Below are positions 37,080-49,419 of a DNA stretch of 64,000 nucleotides, piece after piece. A program made the translations under genes and the position numbers. Source of the stretch: an uncultured Arenicella sp. (lineage in GTDB: Bacteria > Pseudomonadota > Gammaproteobacteria > Arenicellales > Arenicellaceae); NCBI GenBank assembly GCA_938045295.1, contig CALINO010000008.1:62001-126000 (forward strand). Reading direction: 5' to 3'. How positions within the stretch are numbered: the first letter of the stretch is position 1; every line of letters starts with the position of its first letter. The notes beneath the pieces were generated by a model that was given only the letters and a program-made list of their open reading frames with translations, was not told where the DNA came from and did not search any database.

Positions 37080-37542
37080 TTTATTGACCTTTAGTTATTA
37101 GAAATTAGGGGTCAAATCTTTTAATAATAAAAATTAACTAACTTTATTTTCGCCCATTCGATTGTTTTGCTTAGCTATGTTACGAGCTATACATTAAGTA
37201 TAAGAAATACCTCAATTGTGAATATGAGGTTTGTGTGTGATTTGTGTGAGTTTTAGCTTAGGGCGTGTTGACTGGAGATGCTGTCGAGGACGAATTCTAA
37301 AACTATCTAAAGTACCGTTCAAACAATGGCGACACACGAGTCGCCAACCGAATTACTAAGCTGGTGAAAGGCCTTGATAGCCTTAAAAATGACAATTAAA
37401 GCAGGCTATGAACAAGCCAGGACCTATAAAGAGTTGGATCTCATTCATACAATTAATAAAGGCTCACCATAATAATCTATGGTGAGCCTTTGTTAAATTC
37501 ACCTATTCATGGTGAGCTCTCGCCCACCATGAAGTGTAGAGG
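37080..37542. other. 463-base spacer with possible degenerate coding remnant
   Basis: Between deacetylase and TonB receptor. Two consecutive stretches read as protein-like in different frames: a plus-strand piece of 32 codons from 37301 after a stop at 37298, then a +1 shifted piece from 37398 (AGYEQARTYKELDLIHTIN). Together they look like a decayed short gene, but I recognise no family. A hairpin at 37458-37491 and a second (37506-37514 with 37525-37533) follow. Confidence 0.35.
37458..37491 (-). terminator. terminator of the TonB receptor gene
   Basis: A perfect 13-bp stem AAAGGCTCACCAT/ATGGTGAGCCTTT with an 8-base loop, 50 to 85 bases after the receptor stop. On the minus strand the stem ends in TTTATTAATT, a moderate T-rich tail. 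A shorter hairpin with the same ATGGTG/CACCAT core lies at 37506-37533. Confidence 0.7.
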
Positions 37543-40350
37543 TTAGAAACTTCCTCGAATACCAACGGCATAACGCGGGCCACTACTTGAAGCCCGAATC
37601 AATTGTCGGCTTGAGCGCCCATGACTGCGAGTTGTTTCATCAGTGATATTCAAGCCCTCGATAAATACGCTAAAGTTATCTGAGATGTCGTAGCTAGCTG
37701 AAAAGTCGATCTGACTATATTCTTCAGTGAACACAGGCTCAATCTCATTTGAAAGCAAGAACTCATCGCGCCAGTTATAAGCGACCCTAATTTGGTATGG
37801 CCCGTTTTCATAAAAGCCAACCAGATTAGCAGAGTCACTTAAACCCGTCAGTGGTGCGGGATCTTGCTCATCAAAATTATTGAGATCAAACTCAATATCG
37901 CCATCCGTATACGTGTAGTTAGCGATAACCCCAAAGCCATTCTCGAAAACATGTTGCAATGCTAACTCTGCTCCACTCACATTTCCTGTTTCATCAGAAT
38001 TAGACAATCGCGAGAACTCGAAAATAATTTCCGGATCACCAGCAACACCAAAGCAGTTTACGCCAGGACAGCCCGCTCGCGGTGTACCAGCAGCAGGGCT
38101 AGTCAATGGGTTTCCATTCACATCTGGGAACGTAGTATCGAACATTTCATTGATAGTAAAGGCACTTACATCTTTGCTAAATAGACCTAACGAGGCATAG
38201 CTTCCTGGCTTGTAGTACCACTCAAGAGAGAGATCGATACTCTCGGCGAGAGCTGGCTGTAGGCCGGCATTACCCTGATCAGCCGTAAACGTGCCAGCAC
38301 CTGGAACAGCACTTGGTCTCAATGGTCCAAAGCGTGTGGTTGGCGTTAATGCACCGATATTTGAACGAGTGATTGTTTCGCTATACGAAGCACGTGCAAC
38401 CAAACTATCAGAAATATCCAGTTTAAAGTCGACACTAGGCAATACAAAATCATAAGAATCTTCAAGAGTCTCAAAAACTAAGCCTTCAGCACGAATCAAG
38501 TCAATTTGTGCTTCATTACCCAAACGCGTTCGAGCAATTGGCTCTGTTCCGGACTGAGAAAAAACATCAGTTTCTTCATAACGAACACCTAAATTAATGC
38601 TTAAAGGCATATCGCTAATTTCTGTTTCTATGGCTGCTGACAAGAATAACGAAGTCGTTTCTTCTTCGACTTTCTCAAGTGACGGTGTTGGTCTACCAAA
38701 AAAACCAGCGTCCGTTGCCAAACTGACCGCATTGCGGACATCATAGCTATACAATCGCTGGTGTATGTTAGGGCCAGCACCACTAAAATCGCTAAAAGCG
38801 CTGCCTCTATCTACAGTCGTGATACCCACCGGGGCATTATCAAAATCTGTAATGAAGAAGAAATTAAAGGTAGTCGCAGCATCATAGGTATAGTCCTGCT
38901 TAGATGCACCAAAAGTTAAATTGGTCAAACCTTTATCGGTGTCAAAATCATATTTACCAACCAACTTAACTTCTTCTATCTCGTTCTTAACCTGTCGACC
39001 ACGTTGAACAGCAATATCCGAGAGGAGTAAGCTGGTATCGAAAACATCAAATGAAGCACCGTAGTTAATCGCTGGAATATCGCCATCATTAAAATCTAGG
39101 CTTAAGAAATCAACATTCGGCGTTCTGAAATTTATTACATTTTCAGCAATTTGACCGTCAGGCTGTGACTCTGAAACAGAATTATGTGCGTCTAGATTAA
39201 AGCTAAGTCTATCATTTACAGCCCAATCTACGTTGATGCCAAATGAATCATTTTCGGTAGAAAGGTCTTGTGCCCAGCCAAACGCATCCAAGTCAATGTT
39301 ATTACCATTATCTCGAAGGTTTACCAAACCATTTTCATCTGACACACCGCTACGCTGCCCGTCAAAGCCGAACCAAAAGCCGGTTGAATTACGATCAGAT
39401 ACCTCATCATAACGAGATAAATTGTAATCCAAATCAATTTGAATATTGTCAGTTGGTGCATATTGCAGAACAAACTGGCCATTGACTCGTTCGCGCTCAA
39501 CATCTTGAGTTTCAAATTGAAGATTTCGTATCAAATATAAATTGCCATCAGGGTTTCTATTTCGACTGGTATCAATTCCGGCTTCAACTTGACCATTTAC
39601 CGCATTTTGGTACGGGTCTGGGTCGGGATATACCGACTCTAAACGACTGTCTCGGGCTGAATAAGATAAACCAGCCAGCAATCCAAGTTTGTTGTTTGCA
39701 AACTTGTTACTTAAAATCATTGAAACATCTGGCGTATAGTCAGAACCATTTACATTGGTTGAGTCAACTGCCGCTTTGGCATTTACCACTGCTTTGAAAC
39801 CATCATAGTCAAATGGTTTTGCTGTGCGAATATTAACCGTAGACCCAATTCCTCCTGTAGGAAGGTCAGCGCGGCCAGTTTTATAAACCTCTACCGCGGC
39901 AATGCTCGAAGAGCCCAATTCACTGAAATTAAAACTTCGAGTAAGTGCGTCAGAATTAAAGGCTACTGAAGTAGGCATCGAGCGACCATTTAGAGTCACT
40001 AAATTAAATCGAGGGCCAAAGCCACGAACCGTAATTTGATTACCTTCATTATTGCTTCGATCAATGGAAACACCGGTGATGCGCTGCAACGATTCAGCTA
40101 AATTGGAGTCAGGGAATTTACCAATATCTTCTGCTGAAATAGCATCAACGACACCTTTACCACTTCGCTTTATATCAGAAGCTCGCTCTAACGAGCTTCG
40201 AATTCCAGTAACAACAATTTCTTCTAAATCGCCTTGCGCATAAGAACTTTGTGGTGTCATACCAACCATGGCCGCTGCAACAGCCGATAGTGCGAATGAA
40301 TTAATACTAAGTCGAGACTTAGCCATGCTAGGTTTTTTTCTCTTCTGCAT
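37543..40350 (-). CDS. TonB-dependent outer-membrane receptor, Xanthomonas/Caulobacter (TIGR01782) type
   Basis: A 935-residue receptor. After a signal peptide (about 1-38, ending SSYAQG) comes a TonB box region EEIVVTGIRSSLERA, the plug (DAISAEDIGKFPDSNLAESL, then ITVRGFGPRFNLVTLNGR), and a long 22-strand barrel that ends in an aromatic-terminal strand YAVGIRGSF, as is normal. The IGKFPDSNLAE plug is typical of receptors for complex carbohydrates. I start at 40350 because AGGAGA lies upstream of it; the longest frame adds 31 residues. A LacI-type operator lies 43-54 bases upstream of the start. The ligand is unknown; with the deacetylase nearby an oligosaccharide is plausible. Confidence 0.93.
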   Translation of the reverse strand: MQKRKKPSMAKSRLSINSFALSAVAAAMVGMTPQSSYAQGDLEEIVVTGIRSSLERASDIKRSGKGVVDAISAEDIGKFPDSNLAESLQRITGVSIDRSNNEGNQITVRGFGPRFNLVTLNGRSMPTSVAFNSDALTRSFNFSELGSSSIAAVEVYKTGRADLPTGGIGSTVNIRTAKPFDYDGFKAVVNAKAAVDSTNVNGSDYTPDVSMILSNKFANNKLGLLAGLSYSARDSRLESVYPDPDPYQNAVNGQVEAGIDTSRNRNPDGNLYLIRNLQFETQDVERERVNGQFVLQYAPTDNIQIDLDYNLSRYDEVSDRNSTGFWFGFDGQRSGVSDENGLVNLRDNGNNIDLDAFGWAQDLSTENDSFGINVDWAVNDRLSFNLDAHNSVSESQPDGQIAENVINFRTPNVDFLSLDFNDGDIPAINYGASFDVFDTSLLLSDIAVQRGRQVKNEIEEVKLVGKYDFDTDKGLTNLTFGASKQDYTYDAATTFNFFFITDFDNAPVGITTVDRGSAFSDFSGAGPNIHQRLYSYDVRNAVSLATDAGFFGRPTPSLEKVEEETTSLFLSAAIETEISDMPLSINLGVRYEETDVFSQSGTEPIARTRLGNEAQIDLIRAEGLVFETLEDSYDFVLPSVDFKLDISDSLVARASYSETITRSNIGALTPTTRFGPLRPSAVPGAGTFTADQGNAGLQPALAESIDLSLEWYYKPGSYASLGLFSKDVSAFTINEMFDTTFPDVNGNPLTSPAAGTPRAGCPGVNCFGVAGDPEIIFEFSRLSNSDETGNVSGAELALQHVFENGFGVIANYTYTDGDIEFDLNNFDEQDPAPLTGLSDSANLVGFYENGPYQIRVAYNWRDEFLLSNEIEPVFTEEYSQIDFSASYDISDNFSVFIEGLNITDETTRSHGRSSRQLIRASSSGPRYAVGIRGSF

Positions 40351-40392
40351 TATCGTAATTCTCCTAAATTTGATAATTATTTTTATTTTTTT

Positions 40393-40404
40393 GAAAACGT
40401 TTTC
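40393..40404. promoter_or_regulatory. LacI-family type operator upstream of the TonB receptor
   Basis: GAAAACGTTTTC is a perfect 12-base palindrome with the central CG typical of LacI-family operators. Symmetry extends imperfectly to TTGAAAACGTTTTCCAA. It lies 43 bases before the receptor start, in the 316-base gap 40351-40666 shared with the divergent DUF2520 gene. No LacI-family regulator is encoded in the window. I see nothing else in this gap. Confidence 0.6.
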
Positions 40405-40666
40405 CAAAACATACGGAAACCTAACAGACTTTATATGCTTCACGACTGTTATAACCCCCGCGAATGCATGATATAAGCATCAAAAAAATAAAACAACAGA
40501 TTGTCCACAATTAACTGTATACACAAGTAGATGACACCTACTTGCTTTAAAATACGTCACAAATCAGGAGCCTTAAGCAAACTAAAAGATTGAAATTATC
40601 ACGCCTGCGGAATAGTTAAATCAGCGTATAATAATATTAAGGTCGCACCTTTGAGACGTATACGTT

Positions 40667-41518
40667 ATGACTAACATCGATAATATCGCTATAATTGGCA
40701 ATGGAAATTTAGGTCATGGCCTCGCAAGAGCATTTGAACTGCAACGGTTTAGAGTTAGTTTGATTGGCCGTAACAATACTGAGCAACTCAACGCCGTTAG
40801 CCGCTCAGATCTAATTTTTATCACAACACAAGATGCCAGTATTGAGGCTGTTTGTGAGCATATAGCGCCTGCGTTGCAGGCAGGCAGTATTGTGGCGCAT
40901 TGTTCTGCGTCTCTGGGCACTGACGTGCTTAGCGCCGCTCAACAGGCTAATTGCAATGTAGCCTCTACTCACCCGTTAAATACCTTTCCGAATATTCAAG
41001 CGTCTATCGAATTACTAACTCGGCCTGACCATAACAGCTATTGCTATATAACGACTGGTAATAGTACGGCCGATAAGAGTACGGCTAATACTCTGAGCAT
41101 GCTGTTTGAAAGAATAGGCTTTACGACTGGCTATTTAGAAGAAGATGCCAAAACGGCTTATCACGCGGCTTGCGTTTTCGCTTGTAATTATCTCACCAGC
41201 ATTGCTGAAATGAGTTTACAAAGCGCTGAAATGGCTGGGCTTGATCGTGATCATTTTTGGGCTGCAATACAACCTTTATTACAGGCCACTTTGAACAACA
41301 TTTCCGAACACGGAACAGCACAAGCGTTAAGTGGACCCATTGCTCGTGGTGATGTTGCAACTGTAGAAAAGCATCTAGACACACTTAAAGAATCGAACAG
41401 TGACTTACAGCATTTTTATGCTTTACTTGGCCAACACGCATTAACATTAGCTAAAAAACGCGACAATTTTAATGAAAACACGCTAGAAGAATTAATCAAT
41501 ACGTTAAAAAGCACCTAA
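40667..41518 (+). CDS. Rossmann-fold/DUF2520 oxidoreductase-like protein
   Basis: A 283-residue protein with an N-terminal NAD(P)-binding fold starting NIAIIGNGNLGHGLARAF (GxGxxG at about 11-16) and a C-terminal all-helical DUF2520 domain from about residue 125. STHPLNTFPN (residues about 98-107) is the conserved HPL segment of this family, which relates to F420-dependent NADP reductases and pyrroline-5-carboxylate reductase-like folds. The substrate is unknown. Divergent from the TonB receptor and probably unrelated to it. Confidence 0.85.
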   Translation: MTNIDNIAIIGNGNLGHGLARAFELQRFRVSLIGRNNTEQLNAVSRSDLIFITTQDASIEAVCEHIAPALQAGSIVAHCSASLGTDVLSAAQQANCNVASTHPLNTFPNIQASIELLTRPDHNSYCYITTGNSTADKSTANTLSMLFERIGFTTGYLEEDAKTAYHAACVFACNYLTSIAEMSLQSAEMAGLDRDHFWAAIQPLLQATLNNISEHGTAQALSGPIARGDVATVEKHLDTLKESNSDLQHFYALLGQHALTLAKKRDNFNENTLEELINTLKST

Positions 41519-41556
41519 CCAACACCAAGATACATTGCGATTTAAGGAAAACAGCC

Positions 41557-42273
41557 ATGATAAAACTCTATACCTTTGGCCCGGCCTTCAACTTGCCAGA
41601 CCCCAGCCCTTTTGTTACTAAAGTCGATTTAACGCTAAAAGTGTCAGGGCTTGACTATGAAGCAGTCGCTGACGTGAACAACCTACAAAAAGCGCCAAAG
41701 GGAAAGTTGCCATACATTGATGATCATGGCCAAGTGATCGCTGACTCTGTTTTTATCAGCGAACACCTAAAACAAAAGCATAATATTGACCTTGATGGCT
41801 GGCTCACCCCAGAACAAGCCGCAATCACTCAACTGGTTAATAAATCATTGGATGAAAACCATTACTGGGTTGTAGTGTATTCACGCTGGGTGGATGACGC
41901 GGTGTGGCCTATTGTAAGAGATAATTTTTTTGGATCACTGCCCTTTCCACTCAAACACATCGTACCTAAAGTGGCTAGAAAGAAAGTCATGGCTAATATT
42001 ATGGGGCATGGTTTAGGCAAACACAGCAAAGATGAAATTATTCAAATTGCCCACCACAGTTGGCAAAGCTTATCTACGCTACTGGGTGAAAAGCCCTTTT
42101 TCTTTGGCGACCATATTAGCTCACTAGATGTGAATGCCTTCGCAAATTTAAGCGCTTTCACTTTAGCCAAATTAGACACTGATTTTGCAAATGAGATTCA
42201 GCGTTATCCGAACTTAATCGAGTTCACGAAACGAATAGCACAACAATATTACCCTGACGAAATAGATATGTAA
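41557..42273 (+). CDS. glutathione S-transferase-like protein (FAXC/Tom37 type)
   Basis: A 238-residue protein with an N-terminal thioredoxin-like fold and helical C-terminal domain. PDPSPFVTKVDLTLKVSGL replaces the usual GST catalytic segment and KGKLPYIDDHGQVIADSVFI carries the cis-proline and the ADS turn; both fit the 'failed axon connections'/metaxin-like GST branch. No obvious catalytic cysteine is present at the start. TAAGGA precedes the ATG by ten bases. Function unknown; 80 bases upstream of the peroxiredoxin gene and perhaps cotranscribed. Confidence 0.8.
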   Translation: MIKLYTFGPAFNLPDPSPFVTKVDLTLKVSGLDYEAVADVNNLQKAPKGKLPYIDDHGQVIADSVFISEHLKQKHNIDLDGWLTPEQAAITQLVNKSLDENHYWVVVYSRWVDDAVWPIVRDNFFGSLPFPLKHIVPKVARKKVMANIMGHGLGKHSKDEIIQIAHHSWQSLSTLLGEKPFFFGDHISSLDVNAFANLSAFTLAKLDTDFANEIQRYPNLIEFTKRIAQQYYPDEIDM

Positions 42274-42355
42274 TATTCACGTAAATACGCAGATCTATAG
42301 ATTAAGAACAAACCTTACTACCTTTACTACCCTGACCCCTAAAGGAGGCCTTATT

Positions 42356-43015
42356 ATGGCATTAAGAATTAACGATCAAGCACCCAACTTTACAGCGCAA
42401 ACCACTCAAGGCGAAATCAACTTTCATGACTGGATTGGTGACTCGTGGGCTGTTTTATTCTCTCACCCCAAAGACTTCACTCCGGTATGCACCACTGAAT
42501 TAGGCTACGTGGCTGGTTTAGAAACTAAATTCGCTGAGCGCAACACCAAAGTTATTGGCCTTAGTATTGACCCGGTAGACAATCATGAAGAGTGGGCTAA
42601 AGACATTGAGGAAACTCAAGGCCACCCAGTGAAATTCCCAATGATTGGCGACACTGATTTGAACGTGGCCAAGCTTTACAATATGTTCCCAGCAGATGAA
42701 ACCGGAAGCGCTGAAGGCCGTACCGCAGTCACCAATGCAACGGTTCGCTCTGTGTTCATTATTGGGCCTGATAAAAACATCAAACTCATGATGACTTACC
42801 CAATGACCACGGGAAGAAATTTTGATGAAATTCTACGAGTCATTGATTCAATGCAACTCACGGCTCAGCACAAAGTGGCCACGCCAGCAAACTGGAAAAA
42901 CGGTGACGACGTGATCATTGTGCCAGCAGTAAGCGATGAAGAAGCCAAAGTAAAATACCCAGAAGGATGGAATGCGTTAAAACCTTATCTGCGCATTGTA
43001 AAACAGCCAAGCTAA
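42356..43015 (+). CDS. 1-Cys peroxiredoxin (Prx6 family)
   Basis: Reduces hydrogen peroxide and organic peroxides in the cytosol. The 219-residue protein has the peroxidatic cysteine C45 in HPKDFTPVCTTELGYV, the Prx6 hallmarks SIDPVDNHEEW and FPMIGD, the arginine in TVRSVFIIGPDKNIK, and the extended C-terminal domain ending KYPEGWNALKPYLR. AAAGGAGG precedes the ATG by about seven bases. It ends at a strong terminator. Confidence 0.95.
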   Translation: MALRINDQAPNFTAQTTQGEINFHDWIGDSWAVLFSHPKDFTPVCTTELGYVAGLETKFAERNTKVIGLSIDPVDNHEEWAKDIEETQGHPVKFPMIGDTDLNVAKLYNMFPADETGSAEGRTAVTNATVRSVFIIGPDKNIKLMMTYPMTTGRNFDEILRVIDSMQLTAQHKVATPANWKNGDDVIIVPAVSDEEAKVKYPEGWNALKPYLRIVKQPS

Positions 43016-43036
43016 TTACCTTGAGCCGGTTCGAAT

Positions 43037-43074
43037 AAAAAAGCCTCAGTTGATAACTCAACTGAGGCTTTTTT
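43037..43074. terminator. bidirectional intrinsic terminator between peroxiredoxin gene and fadA
   Basis: A perfect 13-bp stem AAGCCTCAGTTGA/TCAACTGAGGCTT (43041-43053 and 43058-43070) with a 4-base loop, flanked by four more A and four more T. It serves the peroxiredoxin gene on the plus strand and fadA on the minus strand. Confidence 0.9.
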
Positions 43075-43112
43075 GTTTGTGGGTAAAAACAGAACAGTCG
43101 GATTGACCTGTT

Positions 43113-46474
<3,362 letters not shown>

Positions 46475-46477
46475 CAA

Positions 46478-46809
46478 GCTGCCTCACTGTGGTTAAGGTT
46501 TCAAAACATAGAATGAATTCTAAATACCAATATTTAAATTCTAATATAAGTATCATTAAATTCACGAAAATCGAACGATCGTTCGATTTATTAATGTGTG
46601 CATTATGCTGTTAAAACAGACGGAATACCAGCGTTACGCTATTCATGAACTGAATGGCTAGGCATTCACCGGCTTAATAACTGAGCACTTTGCTGCCAAT
46701 TTTGCTGGCAATAAAATACCATACCGAAATTGCCAAAAGATTACTTCACGCTTAATTAAATAACACTCAACTAGCCAAGGGTTGCCAACAATTCTTTGCC
46801 AATACGCCA
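46478..46809. other. 332-base intergenic region between fadB and ogt
   Basis: Contains the fadBA promoter and the palindrome at 46568-46589. Toward ogt it is AT-rich with no certain terminator. I do not consider the 62-codon minus-strand frame running out of the ogt end to be a gene. Confidence 0.5.
46568..46589. promoter_or_regulatory. 22-base palindromic operator upstream of fadBA (PsrA/FadR-like TetR type)
   Basis: AAATCGAACGA (46568-46578) is followed directly by its exact reverse complement (46579-46589). The core CGAACGATCGTTCG is of the kind used by TetR-family acyl-CoA-responsive regulators of beta-oxidation such as PsrA. The AT-rich stretch toward fadB (TGATACTTATATTAG on the minus strand) could supply the -10 element. 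The regulator itself is not in the window. Confidence 0.65.
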
Positions 46810-47298
46810 TTAAAACAACAATGAACCTTCGTGTTTTAATAGCCACGCCTTACGGTCTATTCCGCCCGCATACCCGGTTAATGCACCATTAGAGCCAATG
46901 ACCCTATGACACGGCACAATAATGCTAATAGGGTTTCGCCCATTTGCCGCACCGACGGCCCGCACAGCGTTGGAGTTGTTTAATTGATTCGCAATGTCTT
47001 GGTAAGAGCACGTTTTAGCATAATCGACAGTCATCAATGCCAGCCACACGCTCTGCTGAAATGCCGTGCCGCGAGGCTTTAAGCTCAAGTCAAACGTGGT
47101 GCGCTCACCGGAAAAATAATCCGCCAACTGCGTTTGCGCCGCCAAAGTATGGGCATTAGGGTCAATGGTGCCCGCCTGATCAGTAAAATACACCGATAAC
47201 ACACCCTCATCACAGGCCGTTATTTGCAACCACCCAACGGGGGTTTTTAGGTAACTCTGGTAACGTTTCATCTTACTTTCGCTGCAGTCTTTATTCAT
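46810..47298 (-). CDS. ogt: methylated-DNA--[protein]-cysteine S-methyltransferase
   Basis: Suicide DNA-repair protein that removes methyl groups from O6-methylguanine. The 162-residue protein has the acceptor cysteine C130 in IIVPCHRVIGSNGALTGYAGG, the RAVGAANGRNP turn with its arginine finger, and FQQSVWLAL in the helix-turn-helix. GAGG seven bases before the ATG at 47298 supports this start. It follows the AlkA-type gene by about 59 bases, which makes an alkylation-repair operon. Confidence 0.94.
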   Translation of the reverse strand: MNKDCSESKMKRYQSYLKTPVGWLQITACDEGVLSVYFTDQAGTIDPNAHTLAAQTQLADYFSGERTTFDLSLKPRGTAFQQSVWLALMTVDYAKTCSYQDIANQLNNSNAVRAVGAANGRNPISIIVPCHRVIGSNGALTGYAGGIDRKAWLLKHEGSLLF

Positions 47299-47357
47299 AG
47301 ATGTGCCTCATTCCTCGCGTGGCTCTTATAGCTGTGGCTCTTGCTTGCTATGGCATC

Positions 47358-48806
47358 TCATAGCTGGTTCCATAATTGGAAAACCACGTAACTGCGCCAT
47401 GGTTTGGTTTTTTCTATATCCAGCGTTTGGTCTAGCTGCTTTAATGCATTTTTTACCCCCGCATCGCCCTCCAACCACACATCGGGGTCTTTGTTAGACC
47501 TCAGCTTTATGTAATTGAGCGTCCATGGGCCAATGCCTTTTAAGTCTAATAACGCGTCCGTATTGTCATTGCCCCATGCTTGTTTATCTAAAAAGTGCGC
47601 GGCGAAACGCCGCAATGTGTCTTTTCTTGACTGCGGCATTTTAAAAAAATCAAGGTCACTATTCGCAACCGCTTGAGCGGTGGGGAAGAAACACTGAGCG
47701 GGGGTACCGTCAAACCGCACACGCTCACCCAACGATTCAACCAACTTAGTGACTAAGGTATGCGCCTGTTTAACCGACACTTGCTGACCTAATATCGCCC
47801 TAACCCCGGTTTCAAATTCGCTCCAAATACCAGGAATTCGCAATCCTGGCTGATACGAAATTGCGTGGTCAATCAACGATGACAAATGCTGATCGATATT
47901 TTGCATCGGCGCGTCTATATCAAAAATTTGCTTAATTCGCTGTAGCGCCATGTATAAGTCCGCCAGATCATCCAACACAATGAGCAACTCTAACGCATTG
48001 CGTTCTAGCAGCGGCCTTATATAAAAATACCCCTGCGCGCCGCGGTCTGTATAAATAGTACGGCCATAGCCTTCGCCATCACACCACTCTACTCCGTCAA
48101 TAAGGCGCCGCTGAAGAAAATCATGCATTTCACGCCATGCAAAAGGAGGCTGATAAGACAACGTAAGCCGGATTGCCGTTGAATCAACCGCACGGTTACT
48201 TTTGCTTGGTTTGATGCTCGCGCCTTGTTGGGATGTTTGTTTTCGAATTTGCGATGGGCTGATTGCCAAGCGCTCTTGCATGGCTTCGTTAAAGCGTCGG
48301 ACACTATTAAACCCCGAGGCAAATGCCACCTCCATCATCGGCAGCTGGGTTTCATGTAACAGCTTTTTAGCTAATAAGCATTGGTGGTAAATAGCATAAC
48401 GCTTAGGTGACATACCCAATTTTTCTTGAAACAACTTTCTTAAATAACGTGCACTAATACCCAGCCTTGTGGCCAAGTGCTCCAAACCGTTATCTTGTAA
48501 TACTCCTTGGTGAATTAACTCAATGGCTCGCTTGAAGGTTACATCTGTGCCTTGCCATAACCCCAAGCCCGGAGCGCTGTCAGGGTGGCAGCGTAAACAT
48601 GGCCTATAACCGGCTTGGGCAGCCGATGTGGCGTTTGAGAAATATTCAACGTTGCCCTCTTTTGCCGGAGCTGCTGGGCAGATAGGCCGACAGAAGATGC
48701 GCGTTGTTTTTACTGCGGTAAAAAACACGCCGTCAAAGCGCGAATCGCGAGATCGGCGAGCCCGTGAAAATACGGCATTATCGGTTTGTTGTTTATCAGC
48801 TAGCAC
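47358..48806 (-). CDS. Ada-like zinc domain/AraC/AlkA fusion: DNA-3-methyladenine glycosylase II with regulatory domains
   Basis: A 482-residue composite. Residues 1 to about 80 are an Ada N-domain with the four zinc cysteines C39, C43, C70 and C73 (FCRPICPAAP ... YRPCLRCHP), almost exactly the positions in Ada (38, 42, 69, 72). Residues about 90-180 hold an AraC-type double helix-turn-helix (GISARYLRKLFQEKLGMSP, VAFASGFNSVRRFNEAMQ). Residues about 205-482 are AlkA, with the helix-hairpin-helix LKGIGPWTLNYIKLR and the likely catalytic Asp in EGDAGVKNAL. It excises alkylated bases and probably senses methylphosphotriesters to induce itself and ogt. Confidence 0.93.
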   Translation of the reverse strand: MLADKQQTDNAVFSRARRSRDSRFDGVFFTAVKTTRIFCRPICPAAPAKEGNVEYFSNATSAAQAGYRPCLRCHPDSAPGLGLWQGTDVTFKRAIELIHQGVLQDNGLEHLATRLGISARYLRKLFQEKLGMSPKRYAIYHQCLLAKKLLHETQLPMMEVAFASGFNSVRRFNEAMQERLAISPSQIRKQTSQQGASIKPSKSNRAVDSTAIRLTLSYQPPFAWREMHDFLQRRLIDGVEWCDGEGYGRTIYTDRGAQGYFYIRPLLERNALELLIVLDDLADLYMALQRIKQIFDIDAPMQNIDQHLSSLIDHAISYQPGLRIPGIWSEFETGVRAILGQQVSVKQAHTLVTKLVESLGERVRFDGTPAQCFFPTAQAVANSDLDFFKMPQSRKDTLRRFAAHFLDKQAWGNDNTDALLDLKGIGPWTLNYIKLRSNKDPDVWLEGDAGVKNALKQLDQTLDIEKTKPWRSYVVFQLWNQL

Positions 48807-49029
48807 AACCCTATGTTAACGCTAACTGCATAAAATAACTGGCGGTTTTCGGAACTCAAGACAGCCATCATATAAACTTCAGTTATCAGAAACATAAAAA
48901 AACGTCACTTCAAACCATAACAATACAGGTGTAGTTTGGTTGTTGCTAACCAAATGCACGTGCAACGGAGTATAGCAACTGCGTTAGTAATTTTTAGGTC
49001 TTAACAATTTTTTATACCGGAGAATTACT

Positions 49030-49335
49030 ATGAAAAAGTCTATTTTATCTATCTCATCCCTGTTTTTTTTCAACAGCATCGCTTTCGCTAGTATCAATGA
49101 AGATTTTAAGCTATGCGCAACTGAAGCACTCAAAGAAAAACAATTAGTACCTGGCCATATCCGAGTGGACAATGAAAGCAATGCTGCTTTTTCTTATGAC
49201 CACAACAGCTCAAGCCAAGCACGTGAGTATCGAATGTTATTAACAACAGAGTCTGGCAAGAGTTTAGGCTCGGTTGCCTGCACCTACAATAAAGCTGGCG
49301 AATTACAGGCGGTTACTTACCTGAGTAAAAACTAG
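49030..49335 (+). CDS. small secreted protein, unknown function
   Basis: A 101-residue protein with a clear signal peptide (MKKSILSISSLFFFNSIAFA, cleavage after A20). The mature 81 residues hold two cysteines (C29, C84) likely to form one disulfide in the periplasm. I recognise no family; the pattern of a lone N-terminal cysteine in a helix and a second in SLGSVACTYN appears in several short periplasmic proteins of marine gammaproteobacteria, as far as I recall. GGAGA eight bases upstream supports the start. Convergent with asnS. Confidence 0.8.
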   Translation: MKKSILSISSLFFFNSIAFASINEDFKLCATEALKEKQLVPGHIRVDNESNAAFSYDHNSSSQAREYRMLLTTESGKSLGSVACTYNKAGELQAVTYLSKN

Positions 49336-49419
49336 CCTTATTGCTGGGCTAACTATGCTAACTATGGGCATGTCTAACATCCGCTGTAGGCATGCTCTTC
49401 AGTTTTTAAATTAATAAAT

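Noticed and set aside
37261..37275. GGGCGTGTTGA, a sequence often seen at insertion-sequence remnants
   Set aside because: I found no matching inverted end, target duplication or transposase frame nearby, so I do not call an insertion sequence.
46658..46846. 62-codon minus-strand frame between ogt and fadB
   Set aside because: It starts inside ogt in another frame, has no ribosome binding site and shows no family pattern.
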